Origin: Bacillota bacterium
Lineage (GTDB): Bacteria; Bacillota; Clostridia; Acetivibrionales; DSM-1351
Reading direction: 5' to 3'
NCBI GenBank assembly: GCA_023444055.1
Contig: JAEZRV010000088.1
Coordinates: forward strand, 1-64,000
Length of the DNA: 64,000 bases
The notes under the pieces are model-generated. The model did no database searches and had not been told where the DNA came from. It saw only the letters and a list, made by a program, of their open reading frames with translations. This document shows positions 18,343 through 27,052 of the stretch, in pieces (the first letter of the stretch is position 1; the number at the start of each line of letters is the position of its first letter). Both the position numbers and the translations under genes were made by a program.

Positions 18343-18522
18343 AGTCGTCCCAAAGACAATATGCTGAGTTAAATAAATGAATTAGTAAACCTTTCTTTTG
18401 TATACTACGAACTTGAAGATAAATATTGTTTGGACAACGGGTGTAATGCAATTAGTCCCATCCGGATGTTTAAATATCCTTTATTAAAATCTATTTTTGA
18501 CTTGTCTGACATAGATATGTAA
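18343..18522 (+). pseudogene. N-terminal relic of an IS1182-like transposase
   Basis: One frame reads RPKDNMLS, a stop, then INELVNLSFVYYELEDKY and further to NAISPIRMFKYPLLKSIFDLSDIDM and a stop. This matches the start of IS1182-type transposases (PKDHLLR, a sensor helix, then P-V-x-L-FK). It has an internal stop, no start and nothing after residue 60, so it is dead. It explains the IS1182-type ends of the MITEs in the window. Confidence 0.65.
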
Positions 18523-18853
18523 ACTATGCTGATGTGACAGAAAAGTATCAACCGTTTACTTCTTTTAAAATATAGCTTTTCTCCACTTTAATTATAACAC
18601 ATAAAAAATTATAAATATAGACTATTTGTTCTCATTGACCAGTGCTATAATTCAATAACATTGTTAATAAAAATCCTCTAGAAAGAAAATTGTCGGGTAC
18701 ATTAAATATTTGTAAAAGGTACATTATAGATAGTGTCTTCCCCTTTATAAATTCTGCTCTAGTCGTATAGCATAAATTCTGCGCAAGTGACTATTTAGTT
18801 TAATCTAATTGAGCCTTGGTATGAGAAAATAAAATTATTTGAGGAGGAATGTA
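18523..18853. other. A+T-rich spacer upstream of the helicase gene
   Basis: No gene or strong hairpin is visible. The promoter of the helicase gene should be here. The SD GAGGAGG lies at 18841-18847. Confidence 0.4.
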
Positions 18854-21121
18854 ATGATTACAGACAAAGAAACATGGGATTATGAAAAGAACTATTTAGT
18901 GAGAGTCGTTGATGAAATAAAAATACAACTTGATAAAGGGATTAATGCCGCAAGCAATTTCAAAAAAGAAGCAATCAGCATACAAAAGAGCATGTGGGAA
19001 GATGTTAAATGTGCCTCTACAAGTTTGTTTGACCTGGAGTATGCTACTCAGATGTGGCAATATCAAACAGATGTTTCTAATCAGGCCCGGAAGTATAAAT
19101 TTTCATATGATACAGTAAAAACTCTTGAACGAATGCTGCAAAGTCCTTATTTCGGAAGAATAGACTTTGTTGAAGATGGAGAGGAAAAGGCAGAACAAAT
19201 CTACATTGGTATACAAAATTTAAGGAAGAGCAAAAACCTGGATATCCTTGTTTATGACTGGAGGGCGCCCATATCTAGCATGTTTTATGACTTTGAAATT
19301 GGTTTATGCAATTATGAGTGCCCTGCAGGATTAATCAATGGGCAAATGCTGCTTAAAAGACAATACAAAATCGAGAATCTGAATATTGTCTATATGTTTG
19401 ATAGTAGCTTAAGTATAAACGATGAAATGCTCAAGGAAATATTAGCGAAAAGCACAGATAATAGGATGAAAACTATTGTAATCAGTATCCAGCGGGAACA
19501 AAATACTGTTATCAGGAATAGCCAGGATAGGATACTTATTGTTGAAGGTCCTGCTGGTAGTGGAAAGACGTCAATTGCGCTTCATAGGGCAGCATATCTT
19601 TTGTACAAATACCGGGATAGTATAAAGTCGGAAAATATACTTGTTTTTTCTCCAAACCATGTGTTTGAAGATTATATTTCCAGTGTGCTACCTGAATTGG
19701 GGGAAGAGAATATTCAGAGAAGTACATTTGCACATTTTTTTGGAAGTGTGTTTGAACCGGAATATAAAATTGAAACTATGAATCAACAAATTGAATATAT
19801 TTTGTCAGGCTATTCTGATGAAACAAGGCTGCGATGTATCAAATTTAAAGCATCATTACAGTTTCTTACTATCTTAAAAATGTATGTACAGCAGCTTGAA
19901 AATGGTATATATGAGGAGTTTACAAATTTAGAATACAATGGTGTTCTTATTATTTCTGCTGAAGATATTTACATGCTTTTTACGAATGACTATAGCCGTT
20001 TCCCATATGCGAAACGGTTGGAAAAGCTACGCCAACGACTTTTTTATCTTCTGGAGCAATGTGAGGAAAAGCGGATTAAAGATTTATTGGAAAAGGATTT
20101 CCAACAAAACCATTCAATCACCGAACAAGAGAGTATATTAGCAAATAAAAAAGCAAAGACAGAATATGAAAACCTTAATAATGAGATCATAAAAATGACT
20201 TCTTTTGATATTTGCCTGCTGTACGAGAATTTATTCAGGAATATCCAGTCATATGCTCAAACTGAGGATATACAGGAGATTGGAAATCTTAAGAGTTTTG
20301 GTATATATACAATATGTCAATTACAGCAGAGAATCATCAGTTACGAGGATGTAGCTCCAATTATATTTCTAAAAGCTGTGCTTGATGCTTTAGGTAATAC
20401 GAAATCCATTAAGCATGTTATCATTGATGAGGCTCAGGATTATACAGTTACCCAATATGAAATTTTCAAGAAGGTTTTTGGACACTGTAATATGACTGTG
20501 CTCGGAGACGTAAACCAGTCGGTCAATGGATATATGAATATTGGAGGCTTTGATATTATCGCAGACACATTTAAAAGTATGAATGCGAAAAGCATTTCTT
20601 TAACAAAAAGCTACCGTTCAAGCAAAGAGATATCGGATTTTTGCAAAGAAATCCTTATGTCTCAGAACCTATCCGAACAGTTAAATCGCCATGGTAGTAA
20701 ACCAAAAATCATAAGAATTAATGAGAGCGATTTATACAGAAAAATTGCAGATGATATCACTGAGTTGAAGGGCAAGAACCATAAGCTGATTGCAGTTATC
20801 TGTAAAACGGCTAGTCAATGTGAAGCAGTGTATAAATCCATTAGTTCCTACATGGACATAAGCCTTATATCAAATCAAAACGAAGTATATCAAGGGGGTG
20901 TGGTAATAATACCTTCGTACCTTGCTAAAGGTCTTGAGTTTGATGCTGTTTTAGTTAATTCGATTGAGGATAAGGACTATTCCAGAGAAGAAGACAGAAG
21001 GCTGCTTTATACAGTATGTACAAGAGCTTTGCATGAACTGTATTTATACTACTTTGATAACATGTCTGGTTTGGTTAAAAAGATAGGTGAAGAGTTTTAT
21101 TCTATAGAAAACATGGAATAG
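18854..21121 (+). CDS. HelD-like UvrD/Rep superfamily 1 helicase
   Basis: The 755-residue protein has an N-terminal coiled-coil region, then an SF1 helicase core. Walker A is GPAGSGKTS from residue 232, Walker B is HVIIDEAQDYT, with later motifs SYRSSKEI and GLEFDAVLV plus CTRALHELYLY. Proteins with this order (HelD) rescue or recycle stalled RNA polymerase in Gram-positive bacteria; the N-terminal arm enters the polymerase secondary channel. The start at 18854 has GAGGAGG upstream; a TTG at 18839 is inside the SD region. It stands alone between spacers. Confidence 0.85.
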   Translation: MITDKETWDYEKNYLVRVVDEIKIQLDKGINAASNFKKEAISIQKSMWEDVKCASTSLFDLEYATQMWQYQTDVSNQARKYKFSYDTVKTLERMLQSPYFGRIDFVEDGEEKAEQIYIGIQNLRKSKNLDILVYDWRAPISSMFYDFEIGLCNYECPAGLINGQMLLKRQYKIENLNIVYMFDSSLSINDEMLKEILAKSTDNRMKTIVISIQREQNTVIRNSQDRILIVEGPAGSGKTSIALHRAAYLLYKYRDSIKSENILVFSPNHVFEDYISSVLPELGEENIQRSTFAHFFGSVFEPEYKIETMNQQIEYILSGYSDETRLRCIKFKASLQFLTILKMYVQQLENGIYEEFTNLEYNGVLIISAEDIYMLFTNDYSRFPYAKRLEKLRQRLFYLLEQCEEKRIKDLLEKDFQQNHSITEQESILANKKAKTEYENLNNEIIKMTSFDICLLYENLFRNIQSYAQTEDIQEIGNLKSFGIYTICQLQQRIISYEDVAPIIFLKAVLDALGNTKSIKHVIIDEAQDYTVTQYEIFKKVFGHCNMTVLGDVNQSVNGYMNIGGFDIIADTFKSMNAKSISLTKSYRSSKEISDFCKEILMSQNLSEQLNRHGSKPKIIRINESDLYRKIADDITELKGKNHKLIAVICKTASQCEAVYKSISSYMDISLISNQNEVYQGGVVIIPSYLAKGLEFDAVLVNSIEDKDYSREEDRRLLYTVCTRALHELYLYYFDNMSGLVKKIGEEFYSIENME

Positions 21122-21255
21122 TTTTTGGGTAAATTTTGCTGAAATAACAACAGCAAAGCAAAAAATTATCCCCCTTTTATAACATTCATTAAGGCAAAAA
21201 TAGTATAATATTATAAGATTAAATTAACACTAGTACTTAAAAAGAGAGGCTCTAA

Positions 21256-21954
21256 GTGAAAAAAATACTAATAATTGATGATGAACTTGCAATCAGGGAT
21301 CTTACCGAATTGGTGCTTACACGAGAGAATTACAAGGTAAAAACAGCAGAGGATGGCAGGAGGGGACTTGTTGAAATGGACTCCTTCCAGCCTGACCTAG
21401 TACTGCTTGATTTAATGCTGCCTGATTACTCGGGTTATGATTTGTGCAAGGAAATCGTCAATAAATCTGGTATTCCTGTAATAATGTTATCTGCAAAGAA
21501 TGAAACCATAGATAAGGTATTAGGGCTTGAACTTGGTGCCGAAGATTATATTACCAAGCCCTTTGATAATAGAGAACTGATAGCCAGAATCAAAGTAGTT
21601 CTGAGAAGGTATGAAAACAATGAGCAGGCAAAAAATGAAGCCACAAAACAGTTTATCTGTGGAGAACTGGAGATTAATCCTGAAACAAAAGTGGTACTGA
21701 AAAACGGTATTCAAGTATTACTGACGGCAAAAGAATTTAAAATTCTTGAAACTCTGTTTAGAAGGCCAAAAAAGATATTTACCAGAGAGGAGCTCCTTGA
21801 AATAGTGTGGGGTTATGATTATGTAGGTGACAGCAGAAGCGTTGATATGACAATAATGCGCCTTAGAAAGAAAGTGGAGGAGGATTCTGAAAACCCAAAG
21901 TATGTGAAAACAATTTACGGCTTTGGTTATCAGCTTGGAGGTGACTCCACTTGA
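21256..21954 (+). CDS. OmpR/PhoB-family response regulator
   Basis: A receiver domain (DDE at the N-terminus, Asp52 in VLLDLMLPDYSG, Lys in YITKPF) is followed by a winged-helix DNA-binding domain (LTAKEFKILETL and SVDMTIMRLRKK). GTG start with GAGAGGCT upstream. The kinase gene overlaps by 4 bases (ACTTGA: TTG start inside the stop), so they form a coupled two-component pair. Spacing to the lipoprotein gene downstream suggests it could be a target. Confidence 0.93.
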   Translation: MKKILIIDDELAIRDLTELVLTRENYKVKTAEDGRRGLVEMDSFQPDLVLLDLMLPDYSGYDLCKEIVNKSGIPVIMLSAKNETIDKVLGLELGAEDYITKPFDNRELIARIKVVLRRYENNEQAKNEATKQFICGELEINPETKVVLKNGIQVLLTAKEFKILETLFRRPKKIFTREELLEIVWGYDYVGDSRSVDMTIMRLRKKVEEDSENPKYVKTIYGFGYQLGGDST

Positions 21955-23348
21955 AGTTTTCAACCAAACTGCTTTTGAATTTTTTATTTTTCTCTGTATT
22001 ATCTTTTACAATAATTATTATTTCAGCAAATAAAGCCATAGATTACTTCAGTTTTGTAACTATTGAGAAACAAATGATGGAAAAGGCTGATATGTGCGAA
22101 TTATCATTTAGAGAAGTACTTACAAGACATGATAAGTCAGAAGCTCAAGCAGACCCTTCAAATATTGCCAAAAGTGCTTTGGAAGCTTTAAAGGCATCGG
22201 GAAAAGAAGTGAGAATTTACGACAATAACCTAAAGCTTCTGGGTATGGCTAGAGACGGAATAATAATAAATAACGCAGCGCCTATGATTTTTAAAGAGAA
22301 TATTGAAAATTCCTTAAAGGGAAATTATTCTTACACAGTTACAGAGAATAAGCTAATATATTTTTCTATACCTATTCAAGACAAATATTATCAAAATGTT
22401 TATGTGTTTGAACTTGTGGAAAATATATCTTACTTTTATGATATTATGAATAAAATCAGATATATATTGTTTGTAGGGGCAGCAGGATTTATTTTACTGA
22501 TTACTATTTCAAGCTTATACATCTCCCGCAAAACTACCAAACCTATAAAATATCTTCTCGGGGCAACTGAAAAGTTCTCAAAACAACAATTTGAGAATGT
22601 CAGTTTGAATAGAAAAGATGAGCTGGGGATGCTTGCAGCAGGTTTAAATCAGATGGGAATTCAATTGAGTGATTATATACAATATCAAAAACAGTTTATT
22701 TCCAATGTGTCCCATGAACTAAAAACACCTCTTGCTGCGATAAGGGGCTTTTCTCAATATTTATTAGAGGGAGAAAATGAGAGTGAGGAATTAAAAAAAG
22801 TGTACTATCATCTTGTAAATGAATCGGATCGCCTTACAAAACTTATTAATGAGTTATTGATATTGTCCCGTTTTGATAAAGCCACACAGGAGCTTAACAC
22901 CGAAAGGACAAATTTATCTGAATTAACTGATGATGTCATCAGAGAGTCTGAGGCGAAAGCTAAAAGAAAAGAAATCACTTTAGTGACAAAAATAAAAAAA
23001 GATGTGTTCGTCAATGTGAATAAAATACTTATGTCTCACGCAATTGCCAATGTTATAGATAATGCAATAAAGTACTCTAAACCTAAAAGTCTGATTAATG
23101 TGGAAACCTTTGTAATTGAAAAAGAAGCAGTTATAAAAATAAGCGATCAGGGTATCGGTATAGCGCAAAGGGATATTGAATTAGTGCAGGAAAGGTTTTT
23201 TAGAGCTAAAAATTCAATGATTGCAAATGGTTCGGGATTGGGACTTTCAATTTGTAAAGAGATACTAGATAAATTTAACGGGCATTTGGTAATAGAAAGT
23301 GAAATTGATGTTGGGACAGTAGTTTTATTGGTTATACCACTAGCATAA
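21951..23348 (+). CDS. Sensor histidine kinase of the OmpR-type pair
   Basis: The 465-residue kinase has an N-terminal membrane helix, an extracellular region of about 130 residues, a second helix near residues 175-195, a HAMP linker, a HisKA domain with VSHELKTPLAAIRG and an HATPase domain (NVIDNAIKYS, DQGIGI, GSGLGLSI). The TTG start overlaps the regulator stop. The signal is unknown. The external domain shows no family that I recognise. Confidence 0.92.
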   Translation: MKFSTKLLLNFLFFSVLSFTIIIISANKAIDYFSFVTIEKQMMEKADMCELSFREVLTRHDKSEAQADPSNIAKSALEALKASGKEVRIYDNNLKLLGMARDGIIINNAAPMIFKENIENSLKGNYSYTVTENKLIYFSIPIQDKYYQNVYVFELVENISYFYDIMNKIRYILFVGAAGFILLITISSLYISRKTTKPIKYLLGATEKFSKQQFENVSLNRKDELGMLAAGLNQMGIQLSDYIQYQKQFISNVSHELKTPLAAIRGFSQYLLEGENESEELKKVYYHLVNESDRLTKLINELLILSRFDKATQELNTERTNLSELTDDVIRESEAKAKRKEITLVTKIKKDVFVNVNKILMSHAIANVIDNAIKYSKPKSLINVETFVIEKEAVIKISDQGIGIAQRDIELVQERFFRAKNSMIANGSGLGLSICKEILDKFNGHLVIESEIDVGTVVLLVIPLA

Positions 23349-23415
23349 TGTTACAAGAATGATACAAGTCTGTTATTACACTAATAAAATTTATATATAT
23401 AATGACCTCATAAGA

Positions 23416-23597
23416 ACTCAACTTTACCACATATAAGTCTATTCGGTGCGAGACACATATCAATGGTTTGTTGCTAAAACAATTGAAGGAATTAGTAATG
23501 CTTCATCTATCTACAAGCCGATTCATTAATTATTTCAAACCCGACTTTCCATTGATTAAGTCGGAACACCTACAATTTTCAGTTGGGAAAGTTGAGT
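23416..23597. repeat. Dispersed palindromic repeat, family B copy 2
   Basis: ACTCAACTTT at the left and AAAGTTGAGT at the right are inverted repeats. Inside are TATCAATGGTTTGTTGC, shared with copies at 3274 and 51250, and the arms GAATTAGTAATG/CATTAATT. No ORF. It lies between the kinase gene and the lipoprotein gene and could form a terminator. Confidence 0.6.
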
Positions 23598-23625
23598 AAA
23601 AAAATAAATTTTGGAGGTATTAACA

Positions 23626-24333
23626 ATGAAAACATTAAAAAAAATATTTACAGTAATTATGATTTTGTCTATTTGTACTACAGTTTTGGCAGGATGTAAG
23701 ATAAATAAGGTTGATTCGACTGAAGCAACTTCTAACGTCGATAAGTCAGCGGACATTGTAGGTAATACTTCAGCTGACCCATCTGCAAGTAATTCAACTG
23801 ATAGTAATACAAATTCTTCAGGAAAAGTAATAAAGCAGGGTACAATTCAAAAGGATGGAAATATAATTCTGAAAGAGCTGGCATTTGTTTATAATGGAAA
23901 TACAATTGCTATTTCAGACATTGCAGGTGATGAAAAGCTGGAGGGTATTCTGGGAAAAGCTATAGAGAACAAATCTCACACTTATTCGAGCGATGATGGA
24001 AAGAATATGGATAACCTTATCGGCTTTACTGAGAAACAATACAAATTCCCGGGTCTCGATATAAAAACCATCAATGCGGCTGAAAAAAAGGAGTTCTTTA
24101 TATTTAGCATTAAAATTACTGACCCGAAATATTCAACAGTGAGAAATATAAGAGTTGGTGATAGTTTGGAAAAGCTTGAGGAGGCATATCCGGAAGGAAA
24201 TTTGCTGGGAGGTGGGGCAACTCAAAAAGAGGATGATTTCCAATATCATCCAGTAAATTATGTTGACGGTATGCAATTTCATATTAAAAATAATAAGATT
24301 GAAAGTATTATGATGTATACGCTTCTGGATTAA
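23626..24333 (+). CDS. Lipoprotein of unknown function
   Basis: The 235-residue protein has a lipobox (VLAGC, Cys about 24), a Ser/Thr/Asn-rich linker of about 50 residues and a compact domain of about 150 residues. The domain contains NIRVGDSLEKLEEAYP, the type of motif found in small envelope lipoproteins that sense or bind a ligand through a beta-rich fold. I do not recognise the family. SD GGAGGT is 7 bases upstream. It may be controlled by the two-component pair before it. Confidence 0.7.
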   Translation: MKTLKKIFTVIMILSICTTVLAGCKINKVDSTEATSNVDKSADIVGNTSADPSASNSTDSNTNSSGKVIKQGTIQKDGNIILKELAFVYNGNTIAISDIAGDEKLEGILGKAIENKSHTYSSDDGKNMDNLIGFTEKQYKFPGLDIKTINAAEKKEFFIFSIKITDPKYSTVRNIRVGDSLEKLEEAYPEGNLLGGGATQKEDDFQYHPVNYVDGMQFHIKNNKIESIMMYTLLD

Positions 24334-24361
24334 TTTTGTAATCGAAAGCAAGGTATGAATG

Positions 24362-24400
24362 GTGCTTAACCAAATTGGGTTAAGCACTATTTTTATCTTT
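24362..24400 (+). terminator. Terminator after the lipoprotein gene
   Basis: GTGCTTAACC-AAATT-GGGTTAAGCAC is a perfect 10-bp stem followed by TATTTTTATCTTTTTT. Confidence 0.88.
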
Positions 24401-24537
24401 TTTAGTAGTTTTTATGAAAGAGAGAGAAAATGTGAAAAGAACAAAGATACTAAATGGGGGCTAGATTTTTTATAATGTAACAATTGGCAAATGTCTGTGC
24501 TTGCTGCCGCATAATTTCAAATAGTTGTTATTTCACA

Positions 24538-24566
24538 TTGATATTCTTCGATTTGAAGTATATAAT
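24538..24566 (+). promoter_or_regulatory. SigA-type promoter with ArsR-like operator in the spacer
   Basis: TTGATA (24538-24543) and TATAAT (24561-24566) are separated by exactly 17 bases. The spacer holds the dyad CTTC-GATTT-GAAG (24546-24558). ArsR/SmtB repressors bind such dyads and block polymerase, so the next gene probably represses this promoter until it binds a metal(loid). Confidence 0.75.
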
Positions 24567-24602
24567 AATATCAGATCGAATATTATAGATATGAGGTATG
24601 TT

Positions 24603-24914
24603 ATGAACAATCAACATATAGAGAATGCAAAAGTGTTTAAGGCATTTTGCGATGAAAACAGACTATGGATTCTTGAACTTTTACAGAGCGGAGAAAAGTG
24701 CGCTTGCGTTCTTCTTGAACAGCTAAATATAGGTCAATCTACGCTTTCACATCACATGAGGATTTTAGTTCAAAGTGGTATTGTATCTGCTAGGAATGAA
24801 GGAAAGTGGACTTACTACTCAATTTCAGCCGAAGGTGCAATAAAAGTAAAGGACTTAATCAATAGACTAACAACTGTTGATACCGAAAAATTTGACAGAT
24901 GTAATTGTTCATAA
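24603..24914 (+). CDS. ArsR/SmtB-family transcriptional regulator
   Basis: The 103-residue winged-helix protein has the typical recognition helix region (GQSTLSHHMRILVQSGIV) and YYSISAEG wing. A Cys pair near residue 40 (KCACVLLEQL) is in the usual ArsR metal-sensing position, and the C-terminus ends RCNCS with two more Cys. The start at 24603 has GAGGT 6 bases upstream; the longer frame starts before the promoter -10. hgcA follows after 16 bases, so the regulator and the mercury-methylation genes are one transcript. Arsenic, mercury or another thiophilic metal is the probable signal. Confidence 0.88.
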   Translation: MNNQHIENAKVFKAFCDENRLWILELLQSGEKCACVLLEQLNIGQSTLSHHMRILVQSGIVSARNEGKWTYYSISAEGAIKVKDLINRLTTVDTEKFDRCNCS

Positions 24915-24930
24915 GTGGAGGTGTGTGAAA

Positions 24931-26127
24931 TTGGAAAATAAAAACTGCTGTAGTAATGATTCCAAATCCAAAACAGTTAGGGTTAAAGCAAAAGTCAAAA
25001 TACCGAATAAGTCTGATTCACTGACTTCTATTGAAAACAAAAAATCATGTTGTAGTAGTGGCAGTGAAAAATGTTCAAGTGATACGATAACACAATATAG
25101 CAAAAAAGACTGTTGGATAATTGGAGAATTAGAAACTGAAGTGGGAATTGTACCACAAGTATCAACTCAATTAGTTTTTAAAGATACATTAGGAACATGG
25201 AAAAGTCGATGGGGTATCGGTAGAATGAACTATAAGGTAAACCCGGGTATTTATGCAATAGGTACACCGGATAAAGATGCTATTGTTTTGGTAACTGCTA
25301 ACTATAAACTAACCTTTGATGCACTTAGGAAGGAACTTGAAGGGCTCAATTTATGGGTTTTGGTACTCGACACTAAGGGTATTAATGTTTGGTGTGCTGC
25401 GGGAAAAGGAACATTTGGAACAAAAGAACTCATTAACCGCATCAGAAAGACTAAACTTTCCTCAATAATATCTCATAAAACATTAATATTACCGCAATTA
25501 GGTGCACCGGGAGTTAGCGCTCATGAGGTAACAAAAAGCACTGGTTTTAAGATAATATATGGTCCTGTTAGAGCAAATGACATCAAACAGTTTATCAGTT
25601 CTGGCATGATAGCCACTGATGAAATGCGAATTGTAAAATTTAATATGTTAGACCGCCTTGTGCTGACCCCTATGGAGTTAGTACCGACATTCAAGACTTC
25701 ACTAATTATATTTGGGATTTTATTTCTATTGAACCTGTTTGTAATCAATCCTTTTGATGGTGTGGATTTTTATGCATATGGTGGTGCATTGATAACAGGC
25801 TGTGTTTTAACTCCTGTCCTGCTCCCTTGGATACCAGGCAGAGCCTTTGCGTGGAAAGGTTGGCTGATGGGTTTCTTATGGACGTTGGTAGTTATTCTAA
25901 TAAATAAAGGAATCACAACTCCTTCATTTGGTATTATAAAAGAATTGGGTTATCTTTTTGCATTACCATCAATATCAGCCTTTTATGCGATGAATTTTAC
26001 AGGTTCTTCAACATATACCTCTTTTTCAGGTGTTTTAAAAGAAATGAGAAAAGCTCTTCCTATAATCATTATAACAATAGGCCTGGGAATCCTTTTATTA
26101 TTAGTAAATAGCTTTATAAAGTTTTAA
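24931..26127 (+). CDS. hgcA: HgcA, corrinoid methyltransferase for mercury methylation
   Basis: HgcA carries methylcobalamin and passes a methyl group to Hg(II). The diagnostic cap-helix motif NVWCAAGK is at residues 152-159, with Cys155 expected to be the lower cobalt ligand. An N-terminal corrinoid-binding domain is followed by four or five membrane helices (about residues 250-398). The 398-residue chain is longer than many HgcA proteins because of a 60-residue N-terminal extension rich in Cys (NCCSNDS, KSCCSSGSEKC). The start is TTG at 24931 with GGAGGTG upstream; the longer frame from 24877 overlaps arsR. HgcB follows. The family call rests on the motif, topology and partner together. Confidence 0.92.
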   Translation: MENKNCCSNDSKSKTVRVKAKVKIPNKSDSLTSIENKKSCCSSGSEKCSSDTITQYSKKDCWIIGELETEVGIVPQVSTQLVFKDTLGTWKSRWGIGRMNYKVNPGIYAIGTPDKDAIVLVTANYKLTFDALRKELEGLNLWVLVLDTKGINVWCAAGKGTFGTKELINRIRKTKLSSIISHKTLILPQLGAPGVSAHEVTKSTGFKIIYGPVRANDIKQFISSGMIATDEMRIVKFNMLDRLVLTPMELVPTFKTSLIIFGILFLLNLFVINPFDGVDFYAYGGALITGCVLTPVLLPWIPGRAFAWKGWLMGFLWTLVVILINKGITTPSFGIIKELGYLFALPSISAFYAMNFTGSSTYTSFSGVLKEMRKALPIIIITIGLGILLLLVNSFIKF

Positions 26128-26180
26128 GGAGATTAAGTGAGATAATACGAATATATGGAAGTTGTTATACGGAGGTTGGT

Positions 26181-26483
26181 ATGAAACATAGATATTTAAA
26201 GAATGTATCTACATTATTGCTAAATTCAGATAAATGTACAGGATGTAAAAGGTGTATTGAAGTTTGTCCTCATAACGTGTTTGGCTTTAAAAATGGAAAG
26301 TCAGAAATTATAGATAAAGACGGATGTATGGAATGTGGCGCTTGCGCTAAGAATTGTCCATTTAACGCATTAGAAGTAAACCCCGGTGTGGGTTGTGCTG
26401 TAGCAATTATCAATGGATGGCTTACAGGAAGTGAACCAAATTGCGACTGTTCAGGGAGTAATAGCAGCGGTGGGTGTTGTTAA
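26181..26483 (+). CDS. hgcB: HgcB, 2[4Fe-4S] ferredoxin for mercury methylation
   Basis: The 100-residue protein has two CxxCxxCxxxCP clusters, CTGCKRCIEVCP and CMECGACAKNCP, then a tail with VGCAV, NCDCSG and a terminal GGCC pair. HgcB is thought to reduce the corrinoid of HgcA and to hand over mercury through its extra Cys residues. Here the ECGAC motif and the C-terminal vicinal Cys are both kept. It lies 53 bases after hgcA with SD GGAGG. The start at 26181 is unambiguous. Confidence 0.9.
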   Translation: MKHRYLKNVSTLLLNSDKCTGCKRCIEVCPHNVFGFKNGKSEIIDKDGCMECGACAKNCPFNALEVNPGVGCAVAIINGWLTGSEPNCDCSGSNSSGGCC

Positions 26484-26618
26484 GATTATTATATAGAGAA
26501 TTTTTCATTGTCAGTATGGATGGTTAATATGATTTGTGCATGACATAATTATAAAGGATATTGGGAAAATAATAATTAAGATTTTTGTCATTATAACATC
26601 AAAAAAAGGAGACAGAAA

Positions 26619-27032
26619 ATGGCTATAAATGTATATCTAAACTTTAGAGGAAATTGTCGTGAAGCTGTAGACTTCTATGCAGAAGTATTTGGAGTAGAAA
26701 AACAAAAAATTATGACTTTTGGTGATGTTCCATCTAATCCAGAAATGCCGGGCTTTGAAGATACTCAAAATCTTGTAATGCATACCTTCCTCGATATTAA
26801 AGGAAGTAAAATCATGTTTTCCGATGTTCCACAGGGTATGCCCTTTACTTTAGGAAACAACATCAGCCTTGTTATAAATAGTAAGAATACTGATGAAATC
26901 AAAGAAATATACAATAAGCTAAAAGTAGGCGGGACGGTACAAATGGAACTTCAAGAAACATTCTGGAGTAAATGCTATGGTTTCTTGATAGATAAATTCG
27001 GAATAGGATGGCAGCTAAGCTACGAAGGCTGA
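26619..27032 (+). CDS. PhnB-like VOC-fold protein
   Basis: The 137-residue protein is one vicinal-oxygen-chelate unit of the PhnB/YjdN type (YLNFRGNCREAVDFYAEVFG at the start, DKFGIGWQL at the end). Members include glyoxalase-like and resistance proteins, but many have no known substrate. SD AAAGGAG is 9 bases upstream. The next gene, 20 bases on, encodes a double version, so they are co-transcribed and probably related by duplication. Confidence 0.85.
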   Translation: MAINVYLNFRGNCREAVDFYAEVFGVEKQKIMTFGDVPSNPEMPGFEDTQNLVMHTFLDIKGSKIMFSDVPQGMPFTLGNNISLVINSKNTDEIKEIYNKLKVGGTVQMELQETFWSKCYGFLIDKFGIGWQLSYEG

Positions 27033-27052
27033 GAAAAGAAAGGAGACATATT

